DNA of 64,000 nucleotides from a virus: positions 43,002-107,001 of IMG/VR virus record IMGVR_UViG_3300025789_000026. The stretch is one strand, 5' to 3'. Shown here in pieces: positions 1 through 8,985 of this stretch. The position numbers were made by a program, and so were the translations under genes. How positions within the stretch are numbered: the first letter of the stretch is position 1; every line of letters begins with the position of its first letter. The notes under the pieces were generated by a model that was not told the DNA's origin, ran no database searches, and saw nothing but the letters and a program-made list of their open reading frames with translations.

Positions 1-1
1 T

Positions 2-241
2 ACAGCAGCTGCTTTAAATATGAATTCAACCGTTTGTTGGATTGCTAATAAGCCAGAAGTATTCGGTTATGAATTACACGATAATATCATAGCAAATCAT
101 TTTACCGTTAAACCAGAACTTAAGGGTTCATATTTACAAAAATTTAATATTAGTGGCGATTTATTAGAATTTCCTTTTAATAGTGAAAAGGAAATCTTTA
201 ATATCGAACAAATAATTAATTCAATTAAAAAGCAAAAGTAA
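2..241 (+). CDS. C-terminal end of a probable glycosyltransferase (5' end outside window)
   Basis: The frame is open to the left edge, so only the last 79 residues are visible; the internal ATG at 20 is unlikely to be the true start. The visible segment starts TAAALNMNSTVCWI and continues KPEVFGYELHDNI. An alanine-rich segment followed by a hydrophobic strand and a short loop resembles the C-terminal donor-binding half of GT-B (family 9, heptosyltransferase-like) enzymes; this is pattern recognition, not an alignment. Its stop codon is directly followed by the start of a second glycosyltransferase, so the two are probably co-translated in a surface-glycan cassette with the sulfation genes downstream. 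It could be another nucleotide-sugar enzyme. Confidence 0.5.
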   Translation, partial: TAAALNMNSTVCWIANKPEVFGYELHDNIIANHFTVKPELKGSYLQKFNISGDLLEFPFNSEKEIFNIEQIINSIKKQK

Positions 242-1150
242 TTGCAAAACCCTTTTAAAAATATAAAATCATATACCAAACCCAAAAGTAACAATATTGC
301 GGTATGTTCTGTTTTTTTTAATGCTGGTAATTTTACTAAAACAATAATGAATAATCTATATGTGGATAATCTTCTTAAAAAAAGTGAAATACCTCATTAT
401 ATGATTGAATTAATTTATCCAAATCAAAAACCAACATTTATTGAAAGTGAATTTGTATTTCACGTTAAATCTAATTCATACATGTTTCATAAAGAAAATT
501 TATTTAACATTTTAGTAAATAATTTACCTAAGCACATAAACAAGATTGTTTGTTTGGATGGTGATGTTATTTTTGAGAATAAAGATTGGATAAATGATGT
601 TGATAGCGAATTAGATAAATATGATGTTGTAGTACCGTATCATGATGGTTGTAATTTAGACCCTTATTTTGATAAGGTCTTATTTCATGCTAAAACGCTT
701 TTAGATATTAGATATGATACTGATGATGGTCCATTTTGTTCTGGTTATGCAATAGCATTCAGACGTAGTTTTTTTGAAACTATAGGTATGTATGAATATG
801 CTATTTTCGGTGGTGGGGATAAGATGAACTTAGTTAATTATATAAGACGACCAATAATGATTAATTCATTTAATTCAACAAAAAAAGATGATTATATTCA
901 AAAACTAAAGTCCTTAAATTTAACATATTCTTATTTAGGTGGTATAGTCTATCATTTATATCATGGTAACGCTTTAGATAGAAAGTATTTAGATAGACAT
1001 GTACTTTTACAAGGTTTACAATTAGACACTGAAATTACAAAAAATGCTGATGGTGTTTTAGAATTTGTAAACCCACAGAAATATAATAAAATAATGTATG
1101 ATTATTTCATTGGAAGAAATGAAGATTATATAGACCCAAATTTACTTTAA
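242..1150 (+). CDS. Putative GT-A type glycosyltransferase
   Basis: A 302-residue protein. The N-terminal strand NIAVCSVFFNAGN and the LDGDVIFEN motif near residue 105, a DxD-like metal and nucleotide-sugar site, are typical of GT-A glycosyltransferases. A later PFCSGYAIAFRRSFFE segment followed by a Gly-Gly-Gly-Asp turn resembles the acceptor-side region of galactosyltransferase-like enzymes. The start is a TTG directly after the stop of the previous gene. The first in-frame ATG lies about 36 codons in and would remove the first beta strand, so TTG with translational coupling is preferred. The sulfotransferase begins one base after this stop. Donor sugar and acceptor cannot be read from the sequence. 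Confidence 0.72.
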   Translation: MQNPFKNIKSYTKPKSNNIAVCSVFFNAGNFTKTIMNNLYVDNLLKKSEIPHYMIELIYPNQKPTFIESEFVFHVKSNSYMFHKENLFNILVNNLPKHINKIVCLDGDVIFENKDWINDVDSELDKYDVVVPYHDGCNLDPYFDKVLFHAKTLLDIRYDTDDGPFCSGYAIAFRRSFFETIGMYEYAIFGGGDKMNLVNYIRRPIMINSFNSTKKDDYIQKLKSLNLTYSYLGGIVYHLYHGNALDRKYLDRHVLLQGLQLDTEITKNADGVLEFVNPQKYNKIMYDYFIGRNEDYIDPNLL

Positions 1151-1151
1151 T

Positions 1152-1970
1152 ATGATAGAACAAATATTTTATCAGAGTTCAATGCCTCGTGCGGGTTCAA
1201 CTCTATTACAAAACATTTTAGCACAAAATCCAGATATATACGCGACACCAACATCTGGTGTTCTTGAATTAATTTTTGCTGCTAGAGGTAATTACACCTC
1301 ATCACCTGAGTTTAAAGCACAAGACCCTGAATTGATGAAATCAGGATTCCTTAACTTTTGTAAAGAAGGTATGTATGGATTTTATAATGGGATTACGGAT
1401 AAAAAGTATGTTATCGATAAGAGTAGAGGGTGGGGAATTCATTATGATTTTTTAAACCTTATACATGGTAACCCAAAGATTATATGTATGGTTAGGGACC
1501 CTAGGGATATATTTACATCAATGGAAAAAAACTTTAGAAAAGCTAGTGATAAAGCAAGTCCGTTGGTTGATTGGAGTAAAATGCAAGGAACAACGACACC
1601 TAAGCGTATTGATATGTGGGTTCAAAATCCACCAGTTGGTATGGCATTTGAACGTTTAGGTGAAATGATTAGAATGGGTATTGATAGTAAAATTCATTTT
1701 GTAAGATTTGAAGACTTGTGTCTTTATCCAGAACAAACTCTAGGTAAGATATATGCTTATTTAGATATTCCATATTTTAAACATGATTTTGATAATATCG
1801 AACAAATAACAAAAGAAGATGATGAAGTTTATGGTGTGTATGGTGACCATACTATCAGAACAACACTTGAACCAGTTACATCTAAAGCTAAGGAAATTCT
1901 AGGTAAGGATGTTTGTGATTGGATAATGAATAATTATAAATGGTATAACGATAAATTTAGATACAAATGA
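1152..1970 (+). CDS. PAPS-dependent sulfotransferase
   Basis: A 272-residue soluble protein with the two signatures of the sulfotransferase fold. The 5'-phosphosulfate loop is PRAGSTLL at residues 12-19. The 3'-phosphate-binding strand and helix is VRDPRDIFTS at about residues 114-123, followed by basic residues. Enzymes of this family move a sulfuryl group from PAPS to a hydroxyl or amine of a glycan, small molecule or tyrosine. The gene lies directly after a glycosyltransferase, and its stop overlaps the start of an APS-kinase-like gene (ATGA), so donor synthesis and transfer appear coupled. A sulfated sugar on the virion or host surface is the likeliest product, but the acceptor is unknown. 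Confidence 0.85.
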   Translation: MIEQIFYQSSMPRAGSTLLQNILAQNPDIYATPTSGVLELIFAARGNYTSSPEFKAQDPELMKSGFLNFCKEGMYGFYNGITDKKYVIDKSRGWGIHYDFLNLIHGNPKIICMVRDPRDIFTSMEKNFRKASDKASPLVDWSKMQGTTTPKRIDMWVQNPPVGMAFERLGEMIRMGIDSKIHFVRFEDLCLYPEQTLGKIYAYLDIPYFKHDFDNIEQITKEDDEVYGVYGDHTIRTTLEPVTSKAKEILGKDVCDWIMNNYKWYNDKFRYK

Positions 1971-2395
1971 TAATTTGGTTAACTGGCCAGCCAAGTTCTG
2001 GTAAAACAACAATAGGAAAGGAGTTATTAAAAAGAAAAGAATTTAGTAACGCATTTTTAATTGATGGTGATAAATTAAGGGAATTATTCAATAATCAAGA
2101 CTATTCTGAAAAAGGTAGAAGAGAAAATATTGAATTAGCTCAGAATTTAGCTTACTACATTAATGATAATTTTAAAACGGTTATCGTTGCAATGGTATCC
2201 CCATACAGGGACCAAAGAGAACGTTTTAAGGAAAAAATGGGTGAAGATATTAAAGAATATTATATACATACAAGTGAAATTAGAGGTAGGGAAAACTTCC
2301 ATGTAAGTGATTATGAACCACCATTATTTAATTTTATAGATATCGATACAACAGCAAAAACACCTGAAGAGTCATCAAAATTAATATCAATTTAA
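1967..2395 (+). CDS. cysC: Adenylyl-sulfate kinase-like protein (APS kinase, short form)
   Basis: A 142-residue P-loop kinase. The Walker A motif is GQPSSGKTT at residues 7-15. An IDGDKLR segment follows, then DYSEKGRRENIE, matching the DRxENI region of CysC. SPYRDQRERF matches the CysC SPxRxxR motif, and a C-terminal YEPP...IDIDTT segment completes the family pattern. APS kinase phosphorylates adenosine 5'-phosphosulfate to PAPS, the donor of the sulfotransferase whose stop codon it overlaps. It is shorter than usual (about 200 residues): the segment between the SPYR motif and YEPP, which in CysC carries the Gly-Leu-Tyr-Lys-Lys lid and an Ile-x-x-Phe-Thr-Gly segment, is reduced to about 15 residues. 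Substrate handling may therefore differ, and it could phosphorylate something else. Confidence 0.75.
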   Translation: MIIWLTGQPSSGKTTIGKELLKRKEFSNAFLIDGDKLRELFNNQDYSEKGRRENIELAQNLAYYINDNFKTVIVAMVSPYRDQRERFKEKMGEDIKEYYIHTSEIRGRENFHVSDYEPPLFNFIDIDTTAKTPEESSKLISI

Positions 2396-2444
2396 AGATA
2401 TTTTAAACATTTCTAAGAATAACTTATTTTTCTGTTTTTTTTGA

Positions 2445-2452
2445 ATATTTAT
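2445..2452 (+). promoter_or_regulatory. Putative late promoter box ATATTTAT before the sheath gene
   Basis: The ATATTTAT box lies 32 bases upstream of the sheath ATG and is preceded by a T-rich tract. The same box recurs before most virion genes in this window. Confidence 0.4.
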
Positions 2453-2484
2453 TAATAACAATAATTAAATTAAAAAAAAACAAT

Positions 2485-5400
2485 ATGGCAAATCAAGTAT
2501 TCGTTAGTCCAGGTGTTTACACTTCAGAATTAGACCTAACATATGTAACCCGTCAAGTAGGTGTTACAACATTAGGGTTGGTCGGTGAAACAACAAAAGG
2601 ACCAGCTTTTCAACCAATTTTCATTAGTGATTATGGTGGCTTCCAAACATTTTTTGGGGGGTTAGATAATACATTAGTAAATGGACCAGATGGTAATGGT
2701 GCTCCATTGTATGAGTTACCATACATTGCAAAATCTTACTTATCTCAATCAAATCAGTTATTCGTAACAAGGATATTGGGTCTTTCTGGATACCATGCTG
2801 GTTTAGCTTGGGGTATCACGCTTAGTGCGGCATTAGACCCGACAACAACTGGTACATCATATGTTTCAACTTATACAGCAAATTATACAGTTACTACTGG
2901 TGATACTCTTTATAGTATCCAAACAACTGATAGTAATTTAAATGCTTATTATCAACAAAACCCATCAGCATTTAGCTTTTTGGCTGGTGCAACTACTGGG
3001 CAAAGCTATACAATATACATACCACAAGTTAAAAATGGTCTTATATTTAGTGGTGGTTATATTACATTTAATATTATTTCTGCCAGTGTTACACCATTTA
3101 TTACTGCTGGTACAGTAACAAATATTTACCCAAATTCTGGTTCATCAACTTTATTAACTTATAAACTTACAACAGGTGGTACTCTTACTTCAATTGTATC
3201 TACTGATTCATTTGTTAATCAAGTTTATACCGCAACACCTAGTTATTTTAATTTATTTATTACAGCAGCAACTGGTACAGCACAAAATATACTAATACCA
3301 CAAACATCAGATGGTACAACATTCTATGGTGGTAATATTAATTCAAAAGTTCTTTCAACTGGTTATACAGATGCATCAATACCTGTTTCAGCAAGTTCAC
3401 CAACTAATTTTACATATACTGCGTCATCAAATAGTAATGTTCTTTATGGTATAACATCTACTGATTCATTTGTTAATCAAATTTATGCTGCTAGTGCAAG
3501 TAGTTTTAATTTCTTAACTGGTGCTACAATTGGTACACAACAAATTTTAACTGAACCAACATTATTATATGGTGGTAATAACTATAGTGGTGGTTATATA
3601 ACAATTAATGTTGCTACAACTGGTTACTCTAGTAGCATATTAACTGGTAATTCTATATCACAATTTTTTGGTACATATTCAGCAAGTACTGGAAATACAC
3701 TTTATTCAACAACAGCAACTGCTGGTGGTGGTGCTAACGCATATAATCAATATTATCAACAAAATCCATCAGCATTTACCTTTATAGCTAGTGGTGTTAG
3801 TCAAACAATACAAACCCCAAATGTTTATAACGGTATTCTTTATAGTTACAATACATTAGCTATTACACCATATGCAACTGGTTATACAAATGGTGGTAAT
3901 ATAACAGCTGTTGGTAATGCAAATATATACCCAGATACTAGTGGTAATGCTCTATTCTCATATACAGCTTCAACCACAGCAAATACACTTAGTAGTTTTG
4001 TATCAACGGATGCAATAACAAATCAAATTTATGCTGCTAGTGCAAGTAACTTTAACTTCTTAACTGGTGCTACATTAAATTCAACTGGTTCTTTAGCTAC
4101 AGCTTATGCTCCAAACGGAATTAATTTTAATTATAGTGGTATTAATTATAATATTAATGTATTAAATTATACAACACCAGTAACAAGTGCTATAACTTCT
4201 GGATATACCGCTGTATATTCAGCTAGTACTAATGGTATACTTTATTCTACATATAGTCTTAATAATTCAATATATAACTTAGTTTACGCTGCTAATCCAG
4301 TTCCTTTTTACTTCTTAGCAACAGCTAATACTGGTGCAACAAGTAATATTGCTATAACACGCACACAAATTGGTGCTTACTTTAGTGGTGGTAATGTAAG
4401 TGTAAATGTACTTTCAACTGGTTTTACAAGTCCATCTAGTGTAAATACAGCTGGAACAGTTGGTGTTGGAAGTAATTACATAACAAATTTAAATGGTGTT
4501 GTATCTTCTTACGCATTGACTAATGTATATGGTAACCCAAATTATGTTACTTATTTTAGTGGTTCAGTATCACCTTCAGCGTTTACTTTCTTAAATACTG
4601 CTAGTACTGGTACTATAACTGGTCCAACATCAAATAACGGTGCTTACTTTACTGGTGGTAGTATTGCAGTAAGTGTACTTTCAACAGGTTATACAAACCC
4701 ATCTAGTTTAACAGCATCTACTTCAGTATTTAATGGTACATTCTCTGCAACAACTGGTGGTACACTTAATACAACAAGTGCAACTGGTGGTGCTGGTTCA
4801 GGTTTATATAACTCAGCTTATGCGGCTACACCAAGTGCATTTAACTTCTTAGCAACTGGTGGTACTTATTCAGTTGTAAATGCGCCATCATCGTCTAACG
4901 GTGCTAATTTTACTAGTGCAAATACTGTAACAATAGTTGCTTTTGCAACTGGTTATACAAACCCATCTAGTGCAACAACAGCAACTACACAGTTTACTGG
5001 TGTATACTCAGCAAGTACTGGTAATACTCTTTATTCAACAAGTGCAGTTGGTGCTGGTTCAGGTTTATATAACTCAACTTATGCAACTACACCAAGTGCG
5101 TTTAACTTCTTAACTGGTGGTACAGGTGGAATTGTAACAATAGGTCAATCATCAAATGGTATTAACTATAGTAGTGGTACACTTAATTTAAGTGTTCTTT
5201 CAACTGGTTATACAAACCCATCAAGTGGTACAACTGTTAGTACATCAGCTTATACAGCAACGTTCTCGGCTAATTCAAGTAATTTACTTTACACAACTAG
5301 TGGTTCAACACCATTGTATAATAGTACATATAGTGTAAATCCTAATATATTTAACGTAATATCTTCAACAGCTACAGGTACAACAGTTAACTTAGCAACA

Positions 5401-8400
5401 ACTTACACACCAAATGGTATTAATTATAGTGGTGCAAATATTAGCGCATATATAGTTTCGACTGGTTATACAAGTCCATCTAGTGCAACTACAATTAGTT
5501 CATTTACTGGTACTTACGCAGTTAATTTAGGAAACCACACAATTATTAGTACACCAACATTTAGTACACCAATTGCTAATCAAATATATTCAACATACTC
5601 AGCTAGTAGCTTTGGTTTTATATATTCAGCAAATAACAATTCTAGTTATGTTGTAAATGTACCTCAAACACAAGTTGGTGCGGTTGCTACTAGTGGAAAT
5701 ATGTTAACAACAATTAATAGTATAACACCATCTGGTTCATTTACAAACCCATTATTTAATTATACTGGTAATACGTTTACGTATACGGCTAACTCAAGTA
5801 ATGGTAATATTGTTGCTATAAATATTCCAGCGTCTAATTCTGGTACAACATTTTTCTACAATTATGGTCCTTACTATTTTAATGGTTTTGGTCTTTTATC
5901 TCCAGGTCAATCATTAACACTTAATTATAATATTGATTGGTTACAATATAGCCCTAACTATACTAGTTACATGGACATTTATATGCTTTCACAAAACTAT
6001 GTGGTAACGCAAACTGGTACAACTGGTCAATATATTACAGGTACAACAAGTGGTTTCACTAATGGTTATGCGATTGCTTATAATAACATTACTGTTGGTG
6101 TTGGTGGGAATACGACTATAAATACTACATTATATAATATTACTGGTACAACAACTGGTTTAACTGTAAGTACTACAGGTTATTATCAATCTGTAACTGG
6201 TTCTACTAGTGGTTTAACAACAGTTAACTCTGGTATTTACCAATCAATTACTGGTTCAACAAGTGGTACAAGTAGAACTAATTCTGGTTCATATCAAAGT
6301 ATTCAATATAATATGACTGGTACTAGTAGTGTTAACACTGGTATTTACCAATCAATTACTGGTTCAACAAGTGGTACAACTATAATTAGTGGTGGTGTTT
6401 ATACTTTACTAATTGGTTCAACAAGTGGTACAAGTCAATCATACACTGGTAATTACCAATCAATTACTGGTTCTACAAGTGGTATTACAACACAATATAG
6501 TGGTTATTATCAAAACTTAACTGGTACAACAAATAATGTCACATTAACATATAATGGTTTCTATAGTAGTATTACTGGTTCTACAAGTGGTAGTAGCTAT
6601 ACTTACTATGGTGATAATGCTGGTGATTTAACTGGTTTAACAACTGGTATAAGTTACGCTTATACTGGTAGTGGTTATTCGGATGTTGAAGGAAAGATAA
6701 TAGCACTTTTACGTTCTAGGGCTACGGTTGACGTATCAACTCAATTACCAACATTCCAAATTGCTAATGTAACTGATATTAACTTTAGTTCAACTGCAAC
6801 TGGTGCAACAAAAAATCCTTTAGGTATATTTAATTTGACTGGTACATCTGTAACGCAAGGTATATTTAATTATGAACTTTCATTTGATGTTACTAAAAAA
6901 GATTACGTTCCTAGAGCATTAGGTAGAATGGCTTTTGATAAAAAGACATCAGTATTCGTTGAGGAATTTTACGGTAATGTATTTACTAATGACTTTAATG
7001 AAGGTAAAATTTATGGTATTAACCAAAGTTTAATTAATTACTCTTCACCAGGTGAATTTGGTCCATTTGATAACTATTTACAACAATATCAATCTGCTGT
7101 TACCCCATATGTGGTATCGGAAGTTAAGGGTAACCAAGTTATTAGATTATTTAGATTCTGGACAATATCAGATGGTAATATGGCTAATATGGAAATTAAA
7201 GTTTCAATTGCTAATATTAGACCTGATACTCAAGAATTTGATGTACAAATTAGAGATTATAACGATACAGATGCTAGACCTAAAATCCTAGAAGCTTATA
7301 GTCGTTGTAATTTAGACCCAACTTCAAATAATTACATTGGTCAATTAATTGGTACATATGATGGTGCTTATGCGTCAAAATCTTCTTACGTACTTGTTGA
7401 ATTAGATGTGAACTCAGATACAACTGATGCTTTCCCAGCTGGTTTTGTTGGGTACCCAGTAAGAGATTACCAAACTAGTGGTAATGATAGTGTATTAACA
7501 CCAGATATTATGTATTATAAGGCTTACGGTACATATGATAACCCACGTAAATTCTATTTAGGTTTAAATGATACTGTTGGTATCGATACAGACTTCTTTG
7601 ATTACAAAGGTTTACCAATAAAAGGTTTAGAATATAGCGAATGGACTGGACTTACACCAGGTTATCACATGGATATTAATGCTAGTGCGGTAACAATTGC
7701 TGATATTGCTGAATACATAAATGGTGGTTCTGGAGCGACTTATAACCCAATATTTAAATTTGATACTGGTGACGCACCATTCCAAAGTGAAGCTGGTGTT
7801 CAAGGTACGCCATACGCAAACTTATATGCTCGTAAATTTACACTTGTACCTTATGGTGGTTTCGATGGTTGGGACATTTATAGAACAAGAAGAACGAACT
7901 TGGACACTTACGATATTAAGGGTAAGGGTGGTCAAACTGGTTTAAGTTATGGAGCATTTTCTAAGTATCCTCTTCAAGATGGTTCAGAAGGTCTTACATC
8001 AGATTACTACGCATATTTAGAAGGTATTTGGACATTTATAAATCCTGAAGCTGTTAATATAAATGTGTTTGCAACACCAGGTATTGATACTTTCGATAAC
8101 CAATCATTGGTTAACCAAACTATTGAAATGGTTGAGAATAACAGAGCTGACTCATTGTACATAGTTACAACACCAGATTCTGATTCTACTGGTACTCCAT
8201 TGACGGTTTCAAATGTGGTTGATGAGCTTAATGGTAATTTTGATAGTAACTATACAGCAACGTATTGGCCTTGGGTTCAAATATTTGATTCTGAAAACAC
8301 AACATACATATATGTTCCACCAACAAGAGATGTTGTAAGAAATATCGCTTTAACTGATAACATTTCATTCCCATGGTTTGCTGTGGCTGGTGTTAACAGA

Positions 8401-8865
8401 GGTTCGGTAGATTGTATTAAAGCTAGAGTTAAATTAACGCAAACAGATAGGGATACACTTTATGAAAATAGAATTAATCCTATCGCAACATTTGCTTCAA
8501 ATGGTGTTAATATCTGGGGTAATAAAACACTTCAAGTTGCTGATACTTATCTTAATAGAATCAACATTAGAAGACTTTTATTACAAGCAAGAAAACTTAT
8601 TTCTGCTGTTTCAATCAGATTGTTGTTCGAACAAAATGATGCTGTGGTTAGAAATCAATTCTTATCACTTGTTAACCCAATATTGGATAACATTAGAAGC
8701 GAAAGAGGTCTTTCTGATTTTAGAGTTGTGTTAAATAATAGCCCAGAAGATTTTGATAATAATCAATTAACTGGTCAAATATTCCTTAAACCAACAACAG
8801 CGTTAGAATTCATTCAAATTCAATTTGTTATACTTCCATCAGGTGCATCATTTGATAACATTTAA
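2485..8865 (+). CDS. gp18: Giant tail sheath protein (gp18 family) with a long repeat insertion
   Basis: A 2126-residue protein. The N-terminus (VSPGVYTSELDLT, then TLGLVGETTKGPAF) and the C-terminal domain from about residue 1400 (KKDYVPRALGRM, LISAVSIRLLFEQN, ending VILPSGASFDNI) are those of the T4-type contractile sheath. T4 gp18 has 659 residues. Between about residues 126 and 1400 sits an insertion rich in Ser, Thr, Gly, Asn and Tyr. It comprises some eleven units of 80-90 residues (marked by NTLYST, PSAFNFL and STGYTNPSS), a unique linker, and then about ten 20-residue units of the type GIYQSITGSTSGTT. The insertion probably forms beta-rich domains projecting from each sheath subunit. 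Transcription ends at the hairpin downstream. A diverged second copy of the 3' end lies after the next gene. Confidence 0.93.
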   Translation: MANQVFVSPGVYTSELDLTYVTRQVGVTTLGLVGETTKGPAFQPIFISDYGGFQTFFGGLDNTLVNGPDGNGAPLYELPYIAKSYLSQSNQLFVTRILGLSGYHAGLAWGITLSAALDPTTTGTSYVSTYTANYTVTTGDTLYSIQTTDSNLNAYYQQNPSAFSFLAGATTGQSYTIYIPQVKNGLIFSGGYITFNIISASVTPFITAGTVTNIYPNSGSSTLLTYKLTTGGTLTSIVSTDSFVNQVYTATPSYFNLFITAATGTAQNILIPQTSDGTTFYGGNINSKVLSTGYTDASIPVSASSPTNFTYTASSNSNVLYGITSTDSFVNQIYAASASSFNFLTGATIGTQQILTEPTLLYGGNNYSGGYITINVATTGYSSSILTGNSISQFFGTYSASTGNTLYSTTATAGGGANAYNQYYQQNPSAFTFIASGVSQTIQTPNVYNGILYSYNTLAITPYATGYTNGGNITAVGNANIYPDTSGNALFSYTASTTANTLSSFVSTDAITNQIYAASASNFNFLTGATLNSTGSLATAYAPNGINFNYSGINYNINVLNYTTPVTSAITSGYTAVYSASTNGILYSTYSLNNSIYNLVYAANPVPFYFLATANTGATSNIAITRTQIGAYFSGGNVSVNVLSTGFTSPSSVNTAGTVGVGSNYITNLNGVVSSYALTNVYGNPNYVTYFSGSVSPSAFTFLNTASTGTITGPTSNNGAYFTGGSIAVSVLSTGYTNPSSLTASTSVFNGTFSATTGGTLNTTSATGGAGSGLYNSAYAATPSAFNFLATGGTYSVVNAPSSSNGANFTSANTVTIVAFATGYTNPSSATTATTQFTGVYSASTGNTLYSTSAVGAGSGLYNSTYATTPSAFNFLTGGTGGIVTIGQSSNGINYSSGTLNLSVLSTGYTNPSSGTTVSTSAYTATFSANSSNLLYTTSGSTPLYNSTYSVNPNIFNVISSTATGTTVNLATTYTPNGINYSGANISAYIVSTGYTSPSSATTISSFTGTYAVNLGNHTIISTPTFSTPIANQIYSTYSASSFGFIYSANNNSSYVVNVPQTQVGAVATSGNMLTTINSITPSGSFTNPLFNYTGNTFTYTANSSNGNIVAINIPASNSGTTFFYNYGPYYFNGFGLLSPGQSLTLNYNIDWLQYSPNYTSYMDIYMLSQNYVVTQTGTTGQYITGTTSGFTNGYAIAYNNITVGVGGNTTINTTLYNITGTTTGLTVSTTGYYQSVTGSTSGLTTVNSGIYQSITGSTSGTSRTNSGSYQSIQYNMTGTSSVNTGIYQSITGSTSGTTIISGGVYTLLIGSTSGTSQSYTGNYQSITGSTSGITTQYSGYYQNLTGTTNNVTLTYNGFYSSITGSTSGSSYTYYGDNAGDLTGLTTGISYAYTGSGYSDVEGKIIALLRSRATVDVSTQLPTFQIANVTDINFSSTATGATKNPLGIFNLTGTSVTQGIFNYELSFDVTKKDYVPRALGRMAFDKKTSVFVEEFYGNVFTNDFNEGKIYGINQSLINYSSPGEFGPFDNYLQQYQSAVTPYVVSEVKGNQVIRLFRFWTISDGNMANMEIKVSIANIRPDTQEFDVQIRDYNDTDARPKILEAYSRCNLDPTSNNYIGQLIGTYDGAYASKSSYVLVELDVNSDTTDAFPAGFVGYPVRDYQTSGNDSVLTPDIMYYKAYGTYDNPRKFYLGLNDTVGIDTDFFDYKGLPIKGLEYSEWTGLTPGYHMDINASAVTIADIAEYINGGSGATYNPIFKFDTGDAPFQSEAGVQGTPYANLYARKFTLVPYGGFDGWDIYRTRRTNLDTYDIKGKGGQTGLSYGAFSKYPLQDGSEGLTSDYYAYLEGIWTFINPEAVNINVFATPGIDTFDNQSLVNQTIEMVENNRADSLYIVTTPDSDSTGTPLTVSNVVDELNGNFDSNYTATYWPWVQIFDSENTTYIYVPPTRDVVRNIALTDNISFPWFAVAGVNRGSVDCIKARVKLTQTDRDTLYENRINPIATFASNGVNIWGNKTLQVADTYLNRINIRRLLLQARKLISAVSIRLLFEQNDAVVRNQFLSLVNPILDNIRSERGLSDFRVVLNNSPEDFDNNQLTGQIFLKPTTALEFIQIQFVILPSGASFDNI
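2860..5770 (+). repeat. About eleven degenerate 80-90-residue repeats within the sheath gene
   Basis: Each unit shows the same order of marks: a YSASTGNTLYST-like strand, an IYA(A/T)xPSAFNFL segment, a GxNYSGG strand and a VLSTGYTNPSS end. Units 8 and 9 (near 4740-5230) are the most alike and share almost the same DNA; outer units are more diverged. This suggests growth by internal duplication. Unit boundaries are approximate. Confidence 0.8.
6010..6680 (+). repeat. About ten 20-residue Ser/Thr/Gly repeats within the sheath gene
   Basis: Short tandem units centred on YQSITGSTSGTT, separated by TxNSG-like spacers. Several copies are nearly identical at DNA level around 6230-6500. The array ends where the conserved sheath domain resumes (DVEGKIIALLRSRATV). 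Confidence 0.8.
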
Positions 8866-8878
8866 TTAGCACAATAAA
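8816..8878 (+). repeat. Direct repeat, copy 1: functional 3' end of the sheath gene
   Basis: These 63 bases align without gaps to 10503-10565 beyond the following endonuclease gene. The last 39 bases differ at only three positions. Copy 1 encodes the sheath terminus IQFVILPSGASFDNI and its stop. Confidence 0.85.
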
Positions 8879-8890
8879 TTAATTTTAAAA

Positions 8891-8917
8891 AAAGGAGACA
8901 AATATTTGTCTCCTTTT
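8891..8917 (+). terminator. Rho-independent terminator of the sheath gene
   Basis: A perfect hairpin (AAAGGAGACAAA, two-base loop, complementary arm) followed by a T-rich tract, 25 bases after the sheath stop codon. Confidence 0.85.
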
Positions 8918-8936
8918 TGTTTTTTTAGTATATTTG
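8906..8936 (+). promoter_or_regulatory. Putative Bacteroidota-type promoter of the first homing endonuclease
   Basis: TTG at 8906-8908, a 20-base spacer and TATATTTG at 8929-8936 match the TTG / TAnnTTTG consensus of the Bacteroidota primary sigma factor. It overlaps the terminator hairpin, so the endonuclease gene seems to be transcribed separately from the sheath gene. Confidence 0.5.
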
Positions 8937-8985
8937 TAATATTTATTTGTAGATAAACATTTGTTAGTATAAAAAATATATAACC

